Origin: Pseudeuparius sepicola
Taxonomy: Eukaryota > Arthropoda > Insecta > Coleoptera > Anthribidae
DNA: 64,000 nt
Direction of reading: 5' to 3'
Assembly: GCA_963920635.1 (NCBI GenBank)
Contig: OY987307.1
Coordinates: 19,979,735-20,043,734 of the forward strand
Shown: positions 1 through 11,325 of the stretch, piece after piece
Position numbering within the stretch: position 1 is the stretch's first letter
Layout of the letters: each line of letters begins with the position of its first letter
The notes under the pieces: generated by a model
Database searches by the model: none
Seen by the model: the letters and a program-made list of their open reading frames with translations, nothing else
Told to the model about the DNA's origin: nothing
Position numbers and translations under genes: made by a program

Positions 1-335
1 CATTTATAATATTCACATAATAACTGTTTTGAATTTTCTATGGCAATTTTGGTTTTGTCCTATATTACAATAATTCAAAGGACGATTTTGTGCAAACTAC
101 TAGAGCAAATATATAACATATACATATCGTTGAAACCAGAAAAATGCGTAGATTTTGAAAATCGAGAAACATACATGGTGTTCCATCTAAAAACCATAAG
201 TTTATCTCATTCGTTTTTCTGAATACATACCTGAAATCGCAAAAAAAAATTGTACAATTTCTTATTTACACTTTTTTTCAAAATTAAAAACCAAAAAGTT
301 AAGGGGGTAGAAGATTATGCGAATAACCCTGTACT
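1..335. other. AT-rich intergenic DNA, no gene seen
   Basis: Low-complexity AT-rich sequence with only a 60-residue chance reading frame. No repeat boundary, coding pattern or RNA motif could be supported. Confidence 0.5.
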
Positions 336-1775
336 GTCTGTCAAATTTGTTTACTTTTAGGTTGCTGGACATAGGCACTCTTCCTTGCATTGCTTACAGT
401 GGAAAAGAGCTGCCAGGATGTAGAAAACCGCACGAGCGTCGCAAGTCGTTATCCCAACCAACCTAGACGTTTCCGTCTTCTCGGCGGTGCTGCTGGCACA
501 ACTAAAATTACCCACCGTCGTGTTTAACCAAGTGGCGACTCGGTCGCTAATACGTTTGATGGAGTGCCCGCACATGCACTTAATTATCCGCACATCATTA
601 GGCGACTTTCGCCCTTTCATATTTCAGACGCGGCCCGCTAATGGAACCAGCACAACACCGCTCTTTCTGTCCCGGCTCTATTAATAAGCGATTTCACAGG
701 CCCCTGGCGGCCTAATTGAGACAGAGGCCACGGATGAGGTGGCGCGCGCCAGATCGCAGATTAGCGACATGTCGCCGGACTATTTTCGAAAGACAGAAGG
801 AATGGGTTTTGGTTAAAGGCGTTATTTGTTGGGTTTGGTGTTTGGTCACATAGATTCAGGTCATCACAGAGGATAACAGGCTTTTTACATTGTTGGCACG
901 GATAAACCCAGGGACTCTTTAAAGTAAGGGTACTCAGCATTATACTTTCCAAAGTGAGGCCTAGTCTTTCCACGCTCTAATGGTGACAGTGATGGCAAGT
1001 ATGCCATTTTATTAGAGAATCTATGAATATAACAGGTACCTTGATTGTCAGTCAATGGTTTCCATGATTTATAAAAATTAGATTTGTCAATGTTGTGTCA
1101 ACAGAATATGGCAACTGCCAAAGGCAACAAATTTATTTTATAGTTGAGATTGATTTCCAGAATTTATTTCCACGAATTTATTAAGTAGTAAGTATGATAA
1201 GTCAGTACCGATTTTGCAATAAGCTGAATTCTTAAGCACACCAATCGTTTAGTTGTAGAATATTGGTTAAACTAAAACTAAATATTTTCAGTGGCGTTTT
1301 TCTAGCCAGGAAAGTACGTTTAATCAAACCGTAAAATTAACTTTAAAGACTTATTTACAATTTGTCTCTATTACACCTTGTTACCGCAGGTTCCTCAATC
1401 AATTTTTAATTGAACTTTATTCCCATGTTGAATGTATCTACCCAAAGAACTTTCACAGTTTTCGGCATGGTACCTCATAAAATTAAAATAAACTCGTAGA
1501 TAAACTCTTATATATATGTGTGTAACAGTGATGTAGGTAATAAACTGAAGACTTGACTGAAGCTACCTGTTACGATTTTTGTTTAGAACTACCTATACTT
1601 AATGCCCACAAAATGGGAATTGTGGAGGATTCCTGAAGGAGATAGGTACAGGAAAATGTGGTTGGAATTATTGGAACTACAGGAGGCCTCTATCCAAAAG
1701 AGCATTCATTTGCCAACGATTTGATTAATAAACCCTCAGGCCAAAGGCACTTAAAAAAAGTGCATTACCTTTAAC
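336..1775 (+). repeat. Direct duplication, copy 1
   Basis: This segment aligns collinearly with 1968-3470, offset by about 1632 bp at the left end. The copies begin near a shared CTGTCTGTCAAATT-type sequence and end near AGGCCAAAGGCACTTAAAA. The leftmost 410 bp are nearly identical. The AT-rich remainder differs by scattered substitutions and indels, for example an extra stretch at 3085-3170 in copy 2. There are no transposon-like inverted ends, so it reads as a segmental tandem duplication with a roughly 190-bp spacer. Edges are approximate. Confidence 0.85.
361..768. other. GC-rich near-identical core of duplication, copy 1
   Basis: This CpG-containing block stands out from its AT-rich surroundings. 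Against 1993-2400 I count two substitutions (positions 482 and 634) and no indels; just after it, copy 1 has an extra 12 bp. It contains homeodomain-type sites such as TTAATTATC and CTAATTGAG. An 87-codon minus frame and a 65-codon plus frame run through it. Each differs between copies by one amino-acid replacement (Glu/Gly and Pro/Ala), so nothing points to selection on a protein. A regulatory element, a noncoding RNA or a recent gene-conversion tract would all fit. Confidence 0.6.
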
Positions 1776-1967
1776 TGACACATGTACCATACATAATAAT
1801 TATTTAAACTATGTCTTTAGGTTTATAGTTTATTTTAAAAGATGTTCTAAAAAGACATAAACTAGTTTAAGATGTGTGGAAGAGTCGAGACTGTTCTAGT
1901 ATATTCTCAAGAGGAGGACACCCGTTAAAAAAAAACTAAAAGAAAAAAGTCAGTGAGCAGTATCTAC
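1776..1967. other. Spacer between duplicated segments
   Basis: Roughly 190 bp of AT-rich DNA that separates the two duplicated segments and has no counterpart in them. No coding or RNA signal was seen. Confidence 0.5.
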
Positions 1968-3470
1968 CCTCTGTCAAATTCGTTTATTTTAGGTTGCTGG
2001 ACATAGGCACTCTTCCTTGCATTGCTTACAGTGGAAAAGAGCTGCCAGGATGTAGAAAACCGCACGAGCGTCGCAAGTCGTTATCCCAACCAACCTAGAC
2101 GTTTCCGTCTTCCCGGCGGTGCTGCTGGCACAACTAAAATTACCCACCGTCGTGTTTAACCAAGTGGCGACTCGGTCGCTAATACGTTTGATGGAGTGCC
2201 CGCACATGCACTTAATTATCCGCACATCATTAGGCGACTTTCGCCCTTTCATATTTCAGACGCGGGCCGCTAATGGAACCAGCACAACACCGCTCTTTCT
2301 GTCCCGGCTCTATTAATAAGCGATTTCACAGGCCCCTGGCGGCCTAATTGAGACAGAGGCCACGGATGAGGTGGCGCGCGCCAGATCGCAGATTAGCGAC
2401 TATTTTCGAAAGACAGAAGGAATGGGTTTTGGTTAAATGCGTTATTTGTTGGGTTTGGTCACATAGATTTAGCTCATCACAGAGGATAACAGGCTTTTTA
2501 CATTGTTGGCACGGATAAACCCAGGGACTCTTTAAAGTAAGGGGATCCAGCATTATTGTACTTTCCAAAGTGAGGCCTATTCTTTCCACGTTCTAATAGT
2601 GACAGTGCTGCCAGGTATGCCATTTTATTAGAGAATCTATGAATATAACAGGTACCTTGATTGCCAGTAAAAATTAATAATGGTTTCCATGATTTCTAAA
2701 AATTAGATTTGACTAATGTTGTGTCAACAAGTGCAGAATATGGCAACTGCCAAAAGAAACAAATTTATTTTAAAGTTGATATTGATTTCCAGCAATTATT
2801 TCCACGAATTTAAGTAGTAAGTGGTCGGTACCGATTTTGCAAAAAAATGAATTCTTAAACACCGTTTAGTTGTAGAATATTGGTAAAACTAAATATTTTC
2901 GGTGGCGTCTTTCTAATACGTTTAATCGGGCCGTAAAATAAACTTTAAAGACTTATTTACAATTTGTCTCTATTTCACCTTGTTACCGCAGGTTCCTCAA
3001 TGAATTTCTAATGTGTATACTTGAACTTTATTCCCATGTTGAATGTATCTACCCAAAGAACTTTCACAGTTTTCGAGATGGACTAACAAGATTAGGTCTA
3101 GTACTTCTAATCATGTAGTTTTTCTCGGTGTTCATTAGTCATTAGTTTGTAATTTTATTTCTCTCCCAATGGTACCTCATAAAATTAAAATAAACTCGTA
3201 GATAAACTCTTTAATAAAACTGTGTACAATGATGTATGTAATAAACTGAAGACTTGGCTAAAGCTACCTGTTACGATTTTTGTTTTGAACTAGTACGTAA
3301 TGCCCACAAAATAGGAATTGTAGAGGATTTCTAAAGGTGATACAGGAAAAATGTGGTTGGAATTATTGGAACTACAGGAGGCCTCTTTTTCCAAAAGGGC
3401 ATTAATTTGCCAGCGATTTTATTAATAAACCTTCAGGCCAAAGGCACTTAAAAAAGTGCATTAGCTTTAA
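1968..3470 (+). repeat. Direct duplication, copy 2
   Basis: Second copy of the 336-1775 segment in the same orientation. Its right part carries insertions and deletions relative to copy 1, including about 90 bp near 3085-3170 that ends at ATGGTACCTCATAAAATTAAA, where the copies realign. Confidence 0.85.
1993..2400. other. GC-rich near-identical core of duplication, copy 2
   Basis: Counterpart of 361-768, with about 99.5% identity by eye over about 408 bp. It ends at the point where a 12-bp indel separates the copies. Confidence 0.6.
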
Positions 3471-4344
3471 CTGGCACGTCTAAGTAGGTATGTGTGGAAA
3501 TTAGAAAACTTAAAAATGGTCCCAATGCATGTGTTGCTGAGTCCACAAGAAATCAGTTCAAAGATCATCAACATTTCTTGTTATTAGAACTCTAAAATAA
3601 TGGTATTTAAATTAGTATACTTTCTAAGATTTTTAGAGAATATTTATAACTCAATTCATTACTTCATAACGAGATAACCGTAGGTAAATATTCCAAGTCA
3701 TTTTTGCTCTGTAAATTAAGGCAATTCAAATTTGAAAGTGGATGTGAATTATGATGGGAAATATTTTGCCCCCTTTAGAATCTATGGCACTGACATTTCA
3801 CATAAAACCTGATGGCAGTTGGACACCGACATATAACATAACCTTGTACAAGCCCCCTTGTGGTCTCCTTGGAGTCGACAGAAAACAAACTTCCCCTCAA
3901 GGCTTCACTTTTCCTATGCGATAGACTGTGACATGCTGGGTCCCTTTATTTTAAAGAGTCCCTGGATAAATTCAACATCTAGACAGCAAGAATTTGCTTA
4001 AAACATTTCTCTTCTATAACAAGCTGTTCGATTTTCTCGAGAAGAAAATATAATATTAGGAGGAATGCCACTCCTTTTCTTAATCTGACAAAATCTTCTT
4101 CAATATACAACGGGATAACATTTAGAATGTATACCTGTAACGGAGATTCGTTAAATTAACGAAAAATTACCTAAATAGCTTAATGCATTTGGCCGAACAC
4201 GTCAGTATAAGCCAAGATGAGAATAGTCTGTTCTACCTACAATGTGAGAAAAGAAAAATGGTTAATTCGTTCTAAAACTGATCATATCTTTGGAGAATAA
4301 ATTACATTTATCGAAACTATACAGATTTGCCGACAGTGGGTTAT
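3471..4344. other. AT-rich DNA, no gene seen
   Basis: No coding pattern. A short stretch at about 3944-3975 (TTAAAGAGTCCCTGG) is the reverse complement of part of the duplicated segment (CCAGGGACTCTTTAA at about 909-923), so a fragment of that sequence is also present inverted. Confidence 0.4.
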
Positions 4345-4702
4345 TGCACAGTAAACAATCCGGTGTTAAATTTACACCTTCTTTTGTGGTCAATTTCACC
4401 AAATGTTCTGGTGTCAATAAGAATTATGCTGGTGTGAATATTTAACATGGCGTTTTGTAAGATTAACACCGTGTTGTGTAACTTTAACACGAAATTTGGT
4501 CAAAATGGTGTAACTTAATTTATTTGTTATTCCCCTTTTCTTCTTCTTTCTCTCTAATAGTTTTACATGTAATTGATATTAAGAAATTTCAAATATCATT
4601 GATAAGTTCAAATTACGGAAATGTGTTACTTGTAAAAATAAAATAAAACTAAAAGATAAAGAAGCTGTATTAACCAGGCATAATATGTGCTTGGTCTTCA
4701 AT

Positions 4703-5029
4703 TTAAATTAACTGTAAGAAATAATAAACGGTAATAAGAAAGGAAAATACTTTATTTCAGTTCCAAAATATATGAACGATTCCTTACAAATAGGTATAAA
4801 AATATCAACATTTTCTTTCTTAAAGCTATAAATAAATATTGATTCTCGCAGCCAAAAATATTTGGTCATAAAAAATTTATATATATACATATATATATAC
4901 TTACAAGATAGCTTTAAGAAAGAAAATGTTGATATTTTTATACCTATTTGTAAGGAATCGTTCATATATTTTGGAACTGAAATAAAGTATTTTCCTTTCT
5001 TATTACCGTTTATTATTTCTTACAGTTAA

Positions 5030-5034
<5 letters not shown>
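4703..5034. repeat. Perfect 127-bp inverted repeat (fold-back), 78-bp loop
   Basis: Left arm 4703-4829 and right arm 4908-5034 are exact reverse complements over all 127 bp. They start TTAAATTAACTGTAAGAAAT and close on TAAAGCTAT. The loop contains a (TA)-rich tract. Zero mismatches imply recent origin or ongoing homogenisation. The 85-residue minus-strand frame across it is a product of the palindrome. It could be a fold-back transposon or a source of double-stranded RNA. Confidence 0.9.

Positions 5035-5072
<38 letters not shown>
5033..5072. repeat. (TA)n microsatellite
   Basis: An uninterrupted TA dinucleotide run directly abutting the right arm of the 127-bp inverted repeat. Confidence 0.95.
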
Positions 5073-5074
<2 letters not shown>

Positions 5075-5929
5075 TAATATCGTACGAATTCTCACTTAAG
5101 TAACTGTTGCTTTACAGAATTGTCCAGGTGAGACAAAAAGAAACTTCAAACGTTGCGACACAGCGATTTAGTTATAGATAGGCCTGTTCTCACAAGCACA
5201 AGCAGGTCCGAACTAAGTCGGAGCCAATCAGCAGGAATCAGAACAGTCAGATAATTTAAAATCCGTCAATCAGATCCGCGACTGGTTTCTGATTTCGGTG
5301 AGAACAAACTCATATCAATACAGTCGATGATTATATATAGAGGCTATCACCTTCGCCATAACATCTGCATATTCGCCTGTCGTTTTAATCCATCTGACTC
5401 ACTATGAAATTTTACTTTACGTAACAACACCATTTTTGCACTAGCGGTCGGTAGAATAACTATTATACGCGCCACGCGGTCGGATCACACTTCACACAAA
5501 CTGATACGCTCTGTCGCGCAACACGTTCGACAAACAACTGATGCCATGGCTTGGATTGCCTAAGATTTTACACCCGTAACTGGTGAAATACCTTCCCCTC
5601 TCATCTATCTAACACGAACTTGTTTTAATACGTTCAAATTGACACAGTTTAGTGCTAAGGGACACCGAATGGTGTTAAGGAACACCGAGTGGTGTGAACA
5701 AACACGAAGCCGTGTTAGAAATATATAAAAAAATTACACCCATAAGTGTTAAAATTAACGAATTTGTTTTAGTGTGAATTTTACCAAATGAGGTTTGGTT
5801 AGGATATTTGGAATCTTTTTGGAATCACCAAATTTCTTTCGTCACTTACACGAAGAGGATTTACACCGATTTTTTTACTGTGTGCTTTATATTCGCGTTG
5901 AACAACTCCCCCATTTACACTTTTGCAGT

Positions 5930-6400
5930 CACTAATTACTTTAAGATTCCTCCCTTGCAGACCGAGGTGGTCCGAACTCCCGGCGGACCATCTGGCCGCC
6001 GCCGCCGGCCGATCTCCCCCTTGGCCCCATTGTCCGCGGGGACGACGCACGCACGTCCGGGGGGCGCCGGCTTTGTCCCGCTCGACGGCATTGTTTGGCC
6101 GAGGCCGGTCACGGACCGTTAAGCGGACCTCCGCCCCCGCCCTGGACGGGCGTCAATTGCGGGCAGTGCGCCCCTGGTCAACACTCGCCCGGTATAGTGA
6201 ACATCGAATTGGGCGGTATCGGGATCGATGCGACGATTTGATTTGTATGATCTTGCAAAATTCCACAGCTCTCTAAATTCATTTATTAGTCCTTACATAC
6301 TACCACAACCTTCTCAAACTTACAAGCCCTGTGCAAACATGTGGCAACGCCGCCGCCGGCCGGTTCAATGGGTCTATGCAGTATATATGTTACGGGTAGA
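5930..6400. other. GC/CpG-rich island
   Basis: A sharp rise in GC and CpG (GCCGCCGCCGGCCG blocks at about 5995-6010 and 6348-6362) in AT-rich surroundings. Open frames exist on both strands, as expected in GC-rich DNA. None shows a recognisable domain or splice-bounded exon. It may be a promoter, 5' exon or regulatory element of a host gene lying outside the window. Confidence 0.4.
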
Positions 6401-6599
6401 GTAAGGTTAACGGTTAAACTTAGGTTTGCCCGGATAAACTGCGAAATATCCAAGAAGCGTGGGTAAAGTACGAAATATAACCGACATTGTAGGTATTTCT
6501 GGCTTTACTCGTGTAAACCAAACAAAACCGGATAGAACGCGGTTTACCCGGATTCATAAATTTCAAAGTTATCATCACCATGGTCGATGGCTGCAACAC

Positions 6600-6895
6600 T
6601 CAAAAAAATCAAAAATTTGCGAATATCTCGAAAAGGGTTAGGAATAGGGTACATATTATATTCAGAAAAAAAGATTTGAATTTAATAGGGAATCAAATGG
6701 TGTAATAATATATAGGGCATTCTATTCAAAATAACAAAGTTGCTATCGACTTCTGGTATAACCGGAAGCGATCGGAAGTTGAAAATATTTTAGAAAGAAA
6801 GTTTACAACCTGTTATATAAGTAACCAAAATTTCAAATCAAAATTCGCACTCCTTCCCCATAAACCTCTAATGAACCACTTACGTGAATCACCCT
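6600..6895. repeat. Dispersed repeat, diverged homologue of 56.86-57.0 kb
   Basis: The sequence around 6600-6790 (AATATCTCGAAAA ... CTATTCAAAATAAC ... TCGACTTCTGGTATAACCGGAAG) matches the reverse complement of about 56860-57000. It ends near an orphan CACCCTGT terminus at 6891. Confidence 0.55.
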
Positions 6896-6899
6896 GTCT

Positions 6900-7787
6900 A
6901 TAATGTTGGTTCAGGTTCAGCATTTAAATAGCACCAACTGTAGAAACGCTATGACACAAAATAGCAAACTTAGAAAAAACATCTGATTTGGCATCACAAT
7001 AGTTATTTTTGTTACAAGTACCTAAAATAATGAAGTTTTTCAGAACGCATCATTGCTGTTTCCGGACGAGGCGTTAGCCGATTCCGGAATATCAGATAAG
7101 TCCTGAAAAACATTTTAGGTACGTGGGACATACACTATTTTTTGTCATACGCTCCCAAAATTTTTTATACGCTTTTTACAATTCTTCAGAACGCTTAAAT
7201 TTGCAAATTTTCCATAATTTTTGAAATCATAGCAACAAGTTTGTTTATTTGATAATTATTCTGTTCCAGGAGCTGAACTGAAGTATTTGATACAATGAAG
7301 GTCTATTTTCACATAAAATCTTCAAATTTATTACCTCGGATAAGGAATCATAGGCTTATAGGGAAGACACAGAAATATTTTAATGAAGTTGTATTTATGA
7401 CATATATGGCACTGCTCATTTTCAAAGTTTGTTTGTTGTTAGCCGTCACTGGCAATAATAAAAACGCAGCTTATAGTAATTTTATTTTACTCTTACTGGT
7501 AGCATAATGGCACAGAAACTAGTTTTGGTGTTACCTATGTCAAACCAGAGTCCAAATCTATAACAACTAAAGATTACCATTAAAAATATTTTTTATGTAA
7601 GCGCTTACTTTTTGTTGTTCTTTTGAGCTGGTTTTAATGCTTATCTATTATCGATTTTTCTTGCAAACATTTTTACACTCATTAAACTTATACCTATCCT
7701 TCTTTGAAACATTATATTTTTGTCACAAGTATATCTTCCTTCAACATGGTTATTCCTCTATTCTTATCCTATATGTATATACTCTTC
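6900..7787. other. AT-rich DNA, no gene seen
   Basis: Only chance frames up to 70 codons without domain features. Nothing assignable. Confidence 0.4.
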
Positions 7788-7985
7788 TTTCGGACGGGGT
7801 ATTGTTTACTGAAAACCTTGGTCATGGATCGTTAACTGTCCGGCCCTAAACTCGAATGCGATTACTGGGAGTGCTGGATCTGCTGTTAAATATTGAGTCC
7901 TTCGGGATTAGTGGCCCCTGTGTGTATTATTGTCTCCCTTGAATCTCGACACTCGACCTCCTGGTGTCCCACTAAGGTTTGTAAT
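7788..7985. repeat. Dispersed repeat related to 11326-11528
   Basis: Collinear similarity to 11326-11528: GTTTACTGAAAACCTTGGTC against GTTTACCCTAAACTCTGGTC, then shared CTCGA/ACTCGGACGTGATTAC, TTGTTGTCAAACATT and GACACTCGACCTYCTGGTG. It is diverged and lacks the tRNA-like part, so it represents the body of the repeat that was later amplified into the 11.4-13.6 kb array. Confidence 0.6.
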
Positions 7986-8640
7986 GGACAATTACCAAGA
8001 ACATAATACAAAATATTTTGATCCAAATTAATTCATCACGAAAGGATACCTTCAAAAAATATTGCAGTACCTATCGAATTCAATTCAAATCAAATTTATT
8101 GTTTCTAAGAAATATTATAATAGCTTGTATAACAGGGAGTTGAGAAACTCTAAAATAGGGTAGACTGGGGCAAATGTATAAATGGGGTAAGTGTAAAACA
8201 GGCGTGCCAAAAGAAGAAAAATATTAATAGGAAACAGATGAGTTACCCATAGCATTAATTTATACGCCCTGAAAGCCTTTCAACACGCAAAACATCAATA
8301 TGTATTTTTGGTTGCCTAGCATTTTCTTGTAAATACTAACCTCTAGCTGTCACTTCGATTTTAAGGATAACGCATTTCAAAACTCGGCGCACAAAGCGGT
8401 GCCAAACCAAACTTATGTTTATTAAATGAAACACCCTGTGTATTTTTACATATTTGAAATCTGATCATTGTTACAATTTCAATGATATATACACGCAATA
8501 TGTTTGTTTCAAGCATTTGCAAAATATTCAACATCGAAACTTTCAATTTTGCAGTTTTTATGTTATTTTTTCGAAAATGAAACTTTTGTGGATATAACTT
8601 AAATAGGAAAAATGTCATAAATGGTGATGAGCAACTCCAA
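7986..8640. other. AT-rich DNA, no gene seen
   Basis: No coding signal. An orphan GAAACACCCTGTGTAT terminus lies at about 8428-8444. Confidence 0.4.
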
Positions 8641-9178
8641 CATCCGAAACATTAAATTTTCACCTACTGCTTTCAAATGTTACAGACCAACAATACATTT
8701 AAAATGATGAAAAAATGCCAAATGGTCATTGGTCAAAACACCATTGGTTTTCTAGAAATAGAGTGTCAAACTTTTGTCAAATTCAATTCTTTCTCACTTT
8801 AAGTAAGTGGTTGATCTGTAGCAATTGAAAGCGGTAGATAAAAATTTTATGTTTTAAATGTTGGGAGTTAACAAGAAGTTTTGGGGCACGTTTTGCCAAT
8901 TTCAACGCGAACGGTTGATTTTATCGCTATGAAACATGAGTATAATCTTGTTGCAAAATGAAAAGATGCACTAAAATGATGGACCTGCAACACCAAAAAC
9001 ATAAACTCACAATAAAAGCACAATCCAAAAGTAGCGCAAGTGGCGCCCTCTGTGCGATACATAGAAATTGACATTTTCAGCTCATTTTGCATCCCCAAAA
9101 ACAGAGCAGTGTGAAATTTAAATTTTAAAAAATAAACTTGGCCTAAGAAGAAACTAAAGACGATAGACACATGAAGTT
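8641..9178. repeat. Relic of the 23196-24370 fold-back family
   Basis: Positions 8641-9000 match the centre and inner arm of the 23196-24370 element in order: CATCCGAAACATT, CTTTCAAATGTTACAGA, GTCATTGGTCAAAACACCA, TTTTGGGGCACGTTTTGCCA, CAATTTCAACGCGAACGG and GATGGACCTGCAA. The ORF on the minus strand here is a by-product. Confidence 0.65.
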
Positions 9179-9186
9179 GTGCTAGA

Positions 9187-9431
9187 CAGTGGCGCACCCA
9201 GGGGGGGGGGCAGGGGGCCTTGGCCCCCCCGACCTCTCATATTTTAAAAATTTCTCGAGGTTGGTATCGTAGATGCACTGTCCTCTGTGCGGCTCTCGGC
9301 AATTATTTTCCGAATCCGAGACCTGGCCTGGAAATTTCTTTTAATCATAAAATATTTTGTATGCAATACGTCAAACTTTTTAAGTTGCCCCCCCCCCCCC
9401 CCCCCAATCGTATTTTCTGGGTGTGTCAATG
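9187..9431. mobile_element. hAT-type MITE, 245 bp
   Basis: The element begins CAGTGGCGCACCCAG and ends with a degenerate inverted copy, CTGGGTGTGTCAATG (12 of 15 matched). It is flanked by a target duplication GTGCTAGA (9179-9186) / GTGCCAGA (9432-9439), 7 of 8 identical. CAGTGGCG ends and 8-bp duplications are hAT hallmarks. The inside has G-runs near the left end and an 18-C run at 9388-9405, with no ORF for a transposase. It interrupts an older repeat. Confidence 0.75.
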
Positions 9432-9459
9432 GTGCCAGAATTTTCTGAAACACCCTGTA

Positions 9460-9758
9460 CATATCCATTGAATTTTTAATTGGGTTTTTCGCCACCAAAC
9501 TGGTTAAAATACAACTTTTTCAAGTTGTCTGGAAAATTAATAAATGTTTAACAGTAAATGAACTAAACTTTGAACATGTGACTCAAAAAATAACTTCAAC
9601 AAATTTGTTTCTGAGCATTCGGAGACTAAATCTTCCTTCTTTTTCAAAGATCATGTCACGTCAAAGGGAAATGACAGATTTAATTTTCCAGGAAACTTGA
9701 AAAAGTTGTCTTTTAACCAGTTTGGTGCGAAAAACTCAATTAAAAATTCAATGGATCT
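9460..9758. repeat. Inverted repeat, arms about 85 bp
   Basis: Left arm (ATCCATTGAATTTTTAATTG at about 9462) pairs with the right arm (CAATTAAAAATTCAATGGAT ending near 9755), including a shared CAACTTTTTCAAGTTG / CTTGAAAAAGTTGTC block with some mismatches. CACCCTGTAC and ACCCTGTATA termini flank it. It is probably a small fold-back element; ends are uncertain. Confidence 0.6.
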
Positions 9759-9799
9759 GTTTGCGCCACAAATAAATTTTTGGAAATACCCTGTATATA

Positions 9800-10496
9800 C
9801 AGAGTGTCTCACATAAGAGTGAAACTACCCTATAACTTCTTTAATTTTTAACCGACCAGAACGAAATTTTTACCAAAGGTGGATGGCATTATTGCCTACT
9901 TATTTCCAAAAAATTAATTGCCTACTCCAAAGTCGAAGCTACCTGCGATGCCATAATCGAGGCTAAAAATCCGAAATCATATTAGGCTTTACTAGAAAAA
10001 TTGTTCAGAATCGATTCAGAACCCTAAATCCAAAATTTTGTCAAAAAAAAAATTAAATTCCAAAAACAGCAATTTAATAATTTTCTGCGTTTAGAAAAGT
10101 GTGCCATGGAAGTTTTGAAGGCAAGTTGTTTTCATAAAGTATTATTTTAAAATAAAAGCTAAAAAACAAATTTTTAAAAATTTAAATTTTAAATTTTTAC
10201 TTGAATTTTATTTATTTCATATTTTTTGATTTTGACAAAATTTTGTATTTAGGGTTCTGAATCGATTCTGAACAACTCTTTCTAGTAAATTTTTTTGAAA
10301 AAAAAAAAGCCTAATATGACTTTCAGATTTTTAGCCTCGTTTGTGGCATTGCAGGTGGCTTTGACTTTGGAGTAGCAACTAATTTTTTGGAAATAAGTAG
10401 GCAACAATGCCATCTACCTTTGGTAAAAATTTCGTTCTGGTCGGTTAAAAATTAAAGAAGTTATAGGGTTGTTTCACACTTAAGTGAAACACTCTG
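9800..10496. mobile_element. Fold-back element, TATA|CAGAGTG ends
   Basis: It starts CAGAGTGTCTCACATAAGAG after TATA and ends CACTCTG before TAAG. Arms of roughly 250 bp pair end to end (for example AAATTTCGTTCTGGTCGGTT against AACCGACCAGAACGAAATTT, and a shared TCAGAATCGATTCAGAACCC block). The central 150-200 bp is AT-rich. There is no transposase ORF. Confidence 0.8.
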
Positions 10497-11325
10497 TAAG
10501 TATAATATAATATAGAATATTAAGGTTATTCTTATAAGTAATCAGCAAAGCGATGAAACAAACGACAAAAGACGGTCGTTGTCAAGTTGTTGACAGCTCT
10601 TTTAGCTCTTTATTAGTAATATTTAAGATTCAAAATAATATAATACTGTAACAAAAGTCAAAAAGTTATTACTTTTAAGCTTTTAAGTTTAAGTTGAGTT
10701 CCATTATACCTAATACACTGGAAAAAAAACTGAGATGGGTATAATTTAAACCAAGCCTAATTGTTTTAAAAAATCTTGAAAATACCTATTTGACTATTTG
10801 ACCTAGTATATAACCTTGTACTATCACAACATTTTGTGACACTTAATCGACGCATGTTCTGTACCCAATTTCGTTTGAATATCTTTAACGAGTAGAGAAA
10901 ATGAAACGTTAAAATTCTTGGGACCTTAAACACCATGTCGGAAATGAGGAGGTTGTGAACAAGTTACCATACCATTTTCTGATCTTCTGTCGCCTGTTGA
11001 AGTCTATGCCAGAATAAAACCATTCATTTTCATTTTCTAATTTGTCCTAATGAGGTCGGCGCACTTGCGCCCTGTTCCCCTAATAATTTTAAACAATAAT
11101 CAAGAAAAAACAAAGAGAGACGGTACATGGAGGGATGGCTACCTCCTATATGAGTTTTTCCGTGTGCTTTTTACATTATGTTAAAATCTAAAGAATAACA
11201 TGGAATCACCTTGTTTCTCTTGTAAGTTCAGTCTGAAAACCGAATTATCGGGGGGCCGTCGGAGCTTCTTCCGTTGTCCCAAACCAACTGTCCCCGTATC
11301 CTGCTCTGCCCTAAATTCCATTAAC
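10497..11325. other. AT-rich DNA, no gene seen
   Basis: No coding, RNA or repeat boundary was identified apart from AT-rich low complexity. Confidence 0.4.

Larger units (their letters stand above)
4345..5790. repeat. Unclassified repeat with GGTGTTAA/TTAACACC motif clusters at both ends
   Basis: Both flanks (4360-4520 and 5640-5790) are packed with short forward and reverse copies of a GTGTTAA/TTAACAC core (for example CGGTGTTAAATTTACACC and TAACACCGTGTTGTGTAA). Motif clusters at both ends of about 1.4 kb resemble the subterminal transposase-binding arrays of non-autonomous DNA transposons. The interior holds the 127-bp perfect inverted repeat, a TA microsatellite and unique-looking sequence. 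No transposase ORF is present, and exact ends and target duplication were not established. Confidence 0.4.

Noticed and set aside
357..684. 87- and 65-codon frames conserved in both duplicate copies
   Set aside because: They overlap each other on opposite strands and each differs between copies by an amino-acid change; no domain or start context supports coding.
5799..6276. Overlapping frames of 83-117 codons in the GC-rich island
   Set aside because: Several frames on both strands are open because of GC content; no domain, splice or start evidence.
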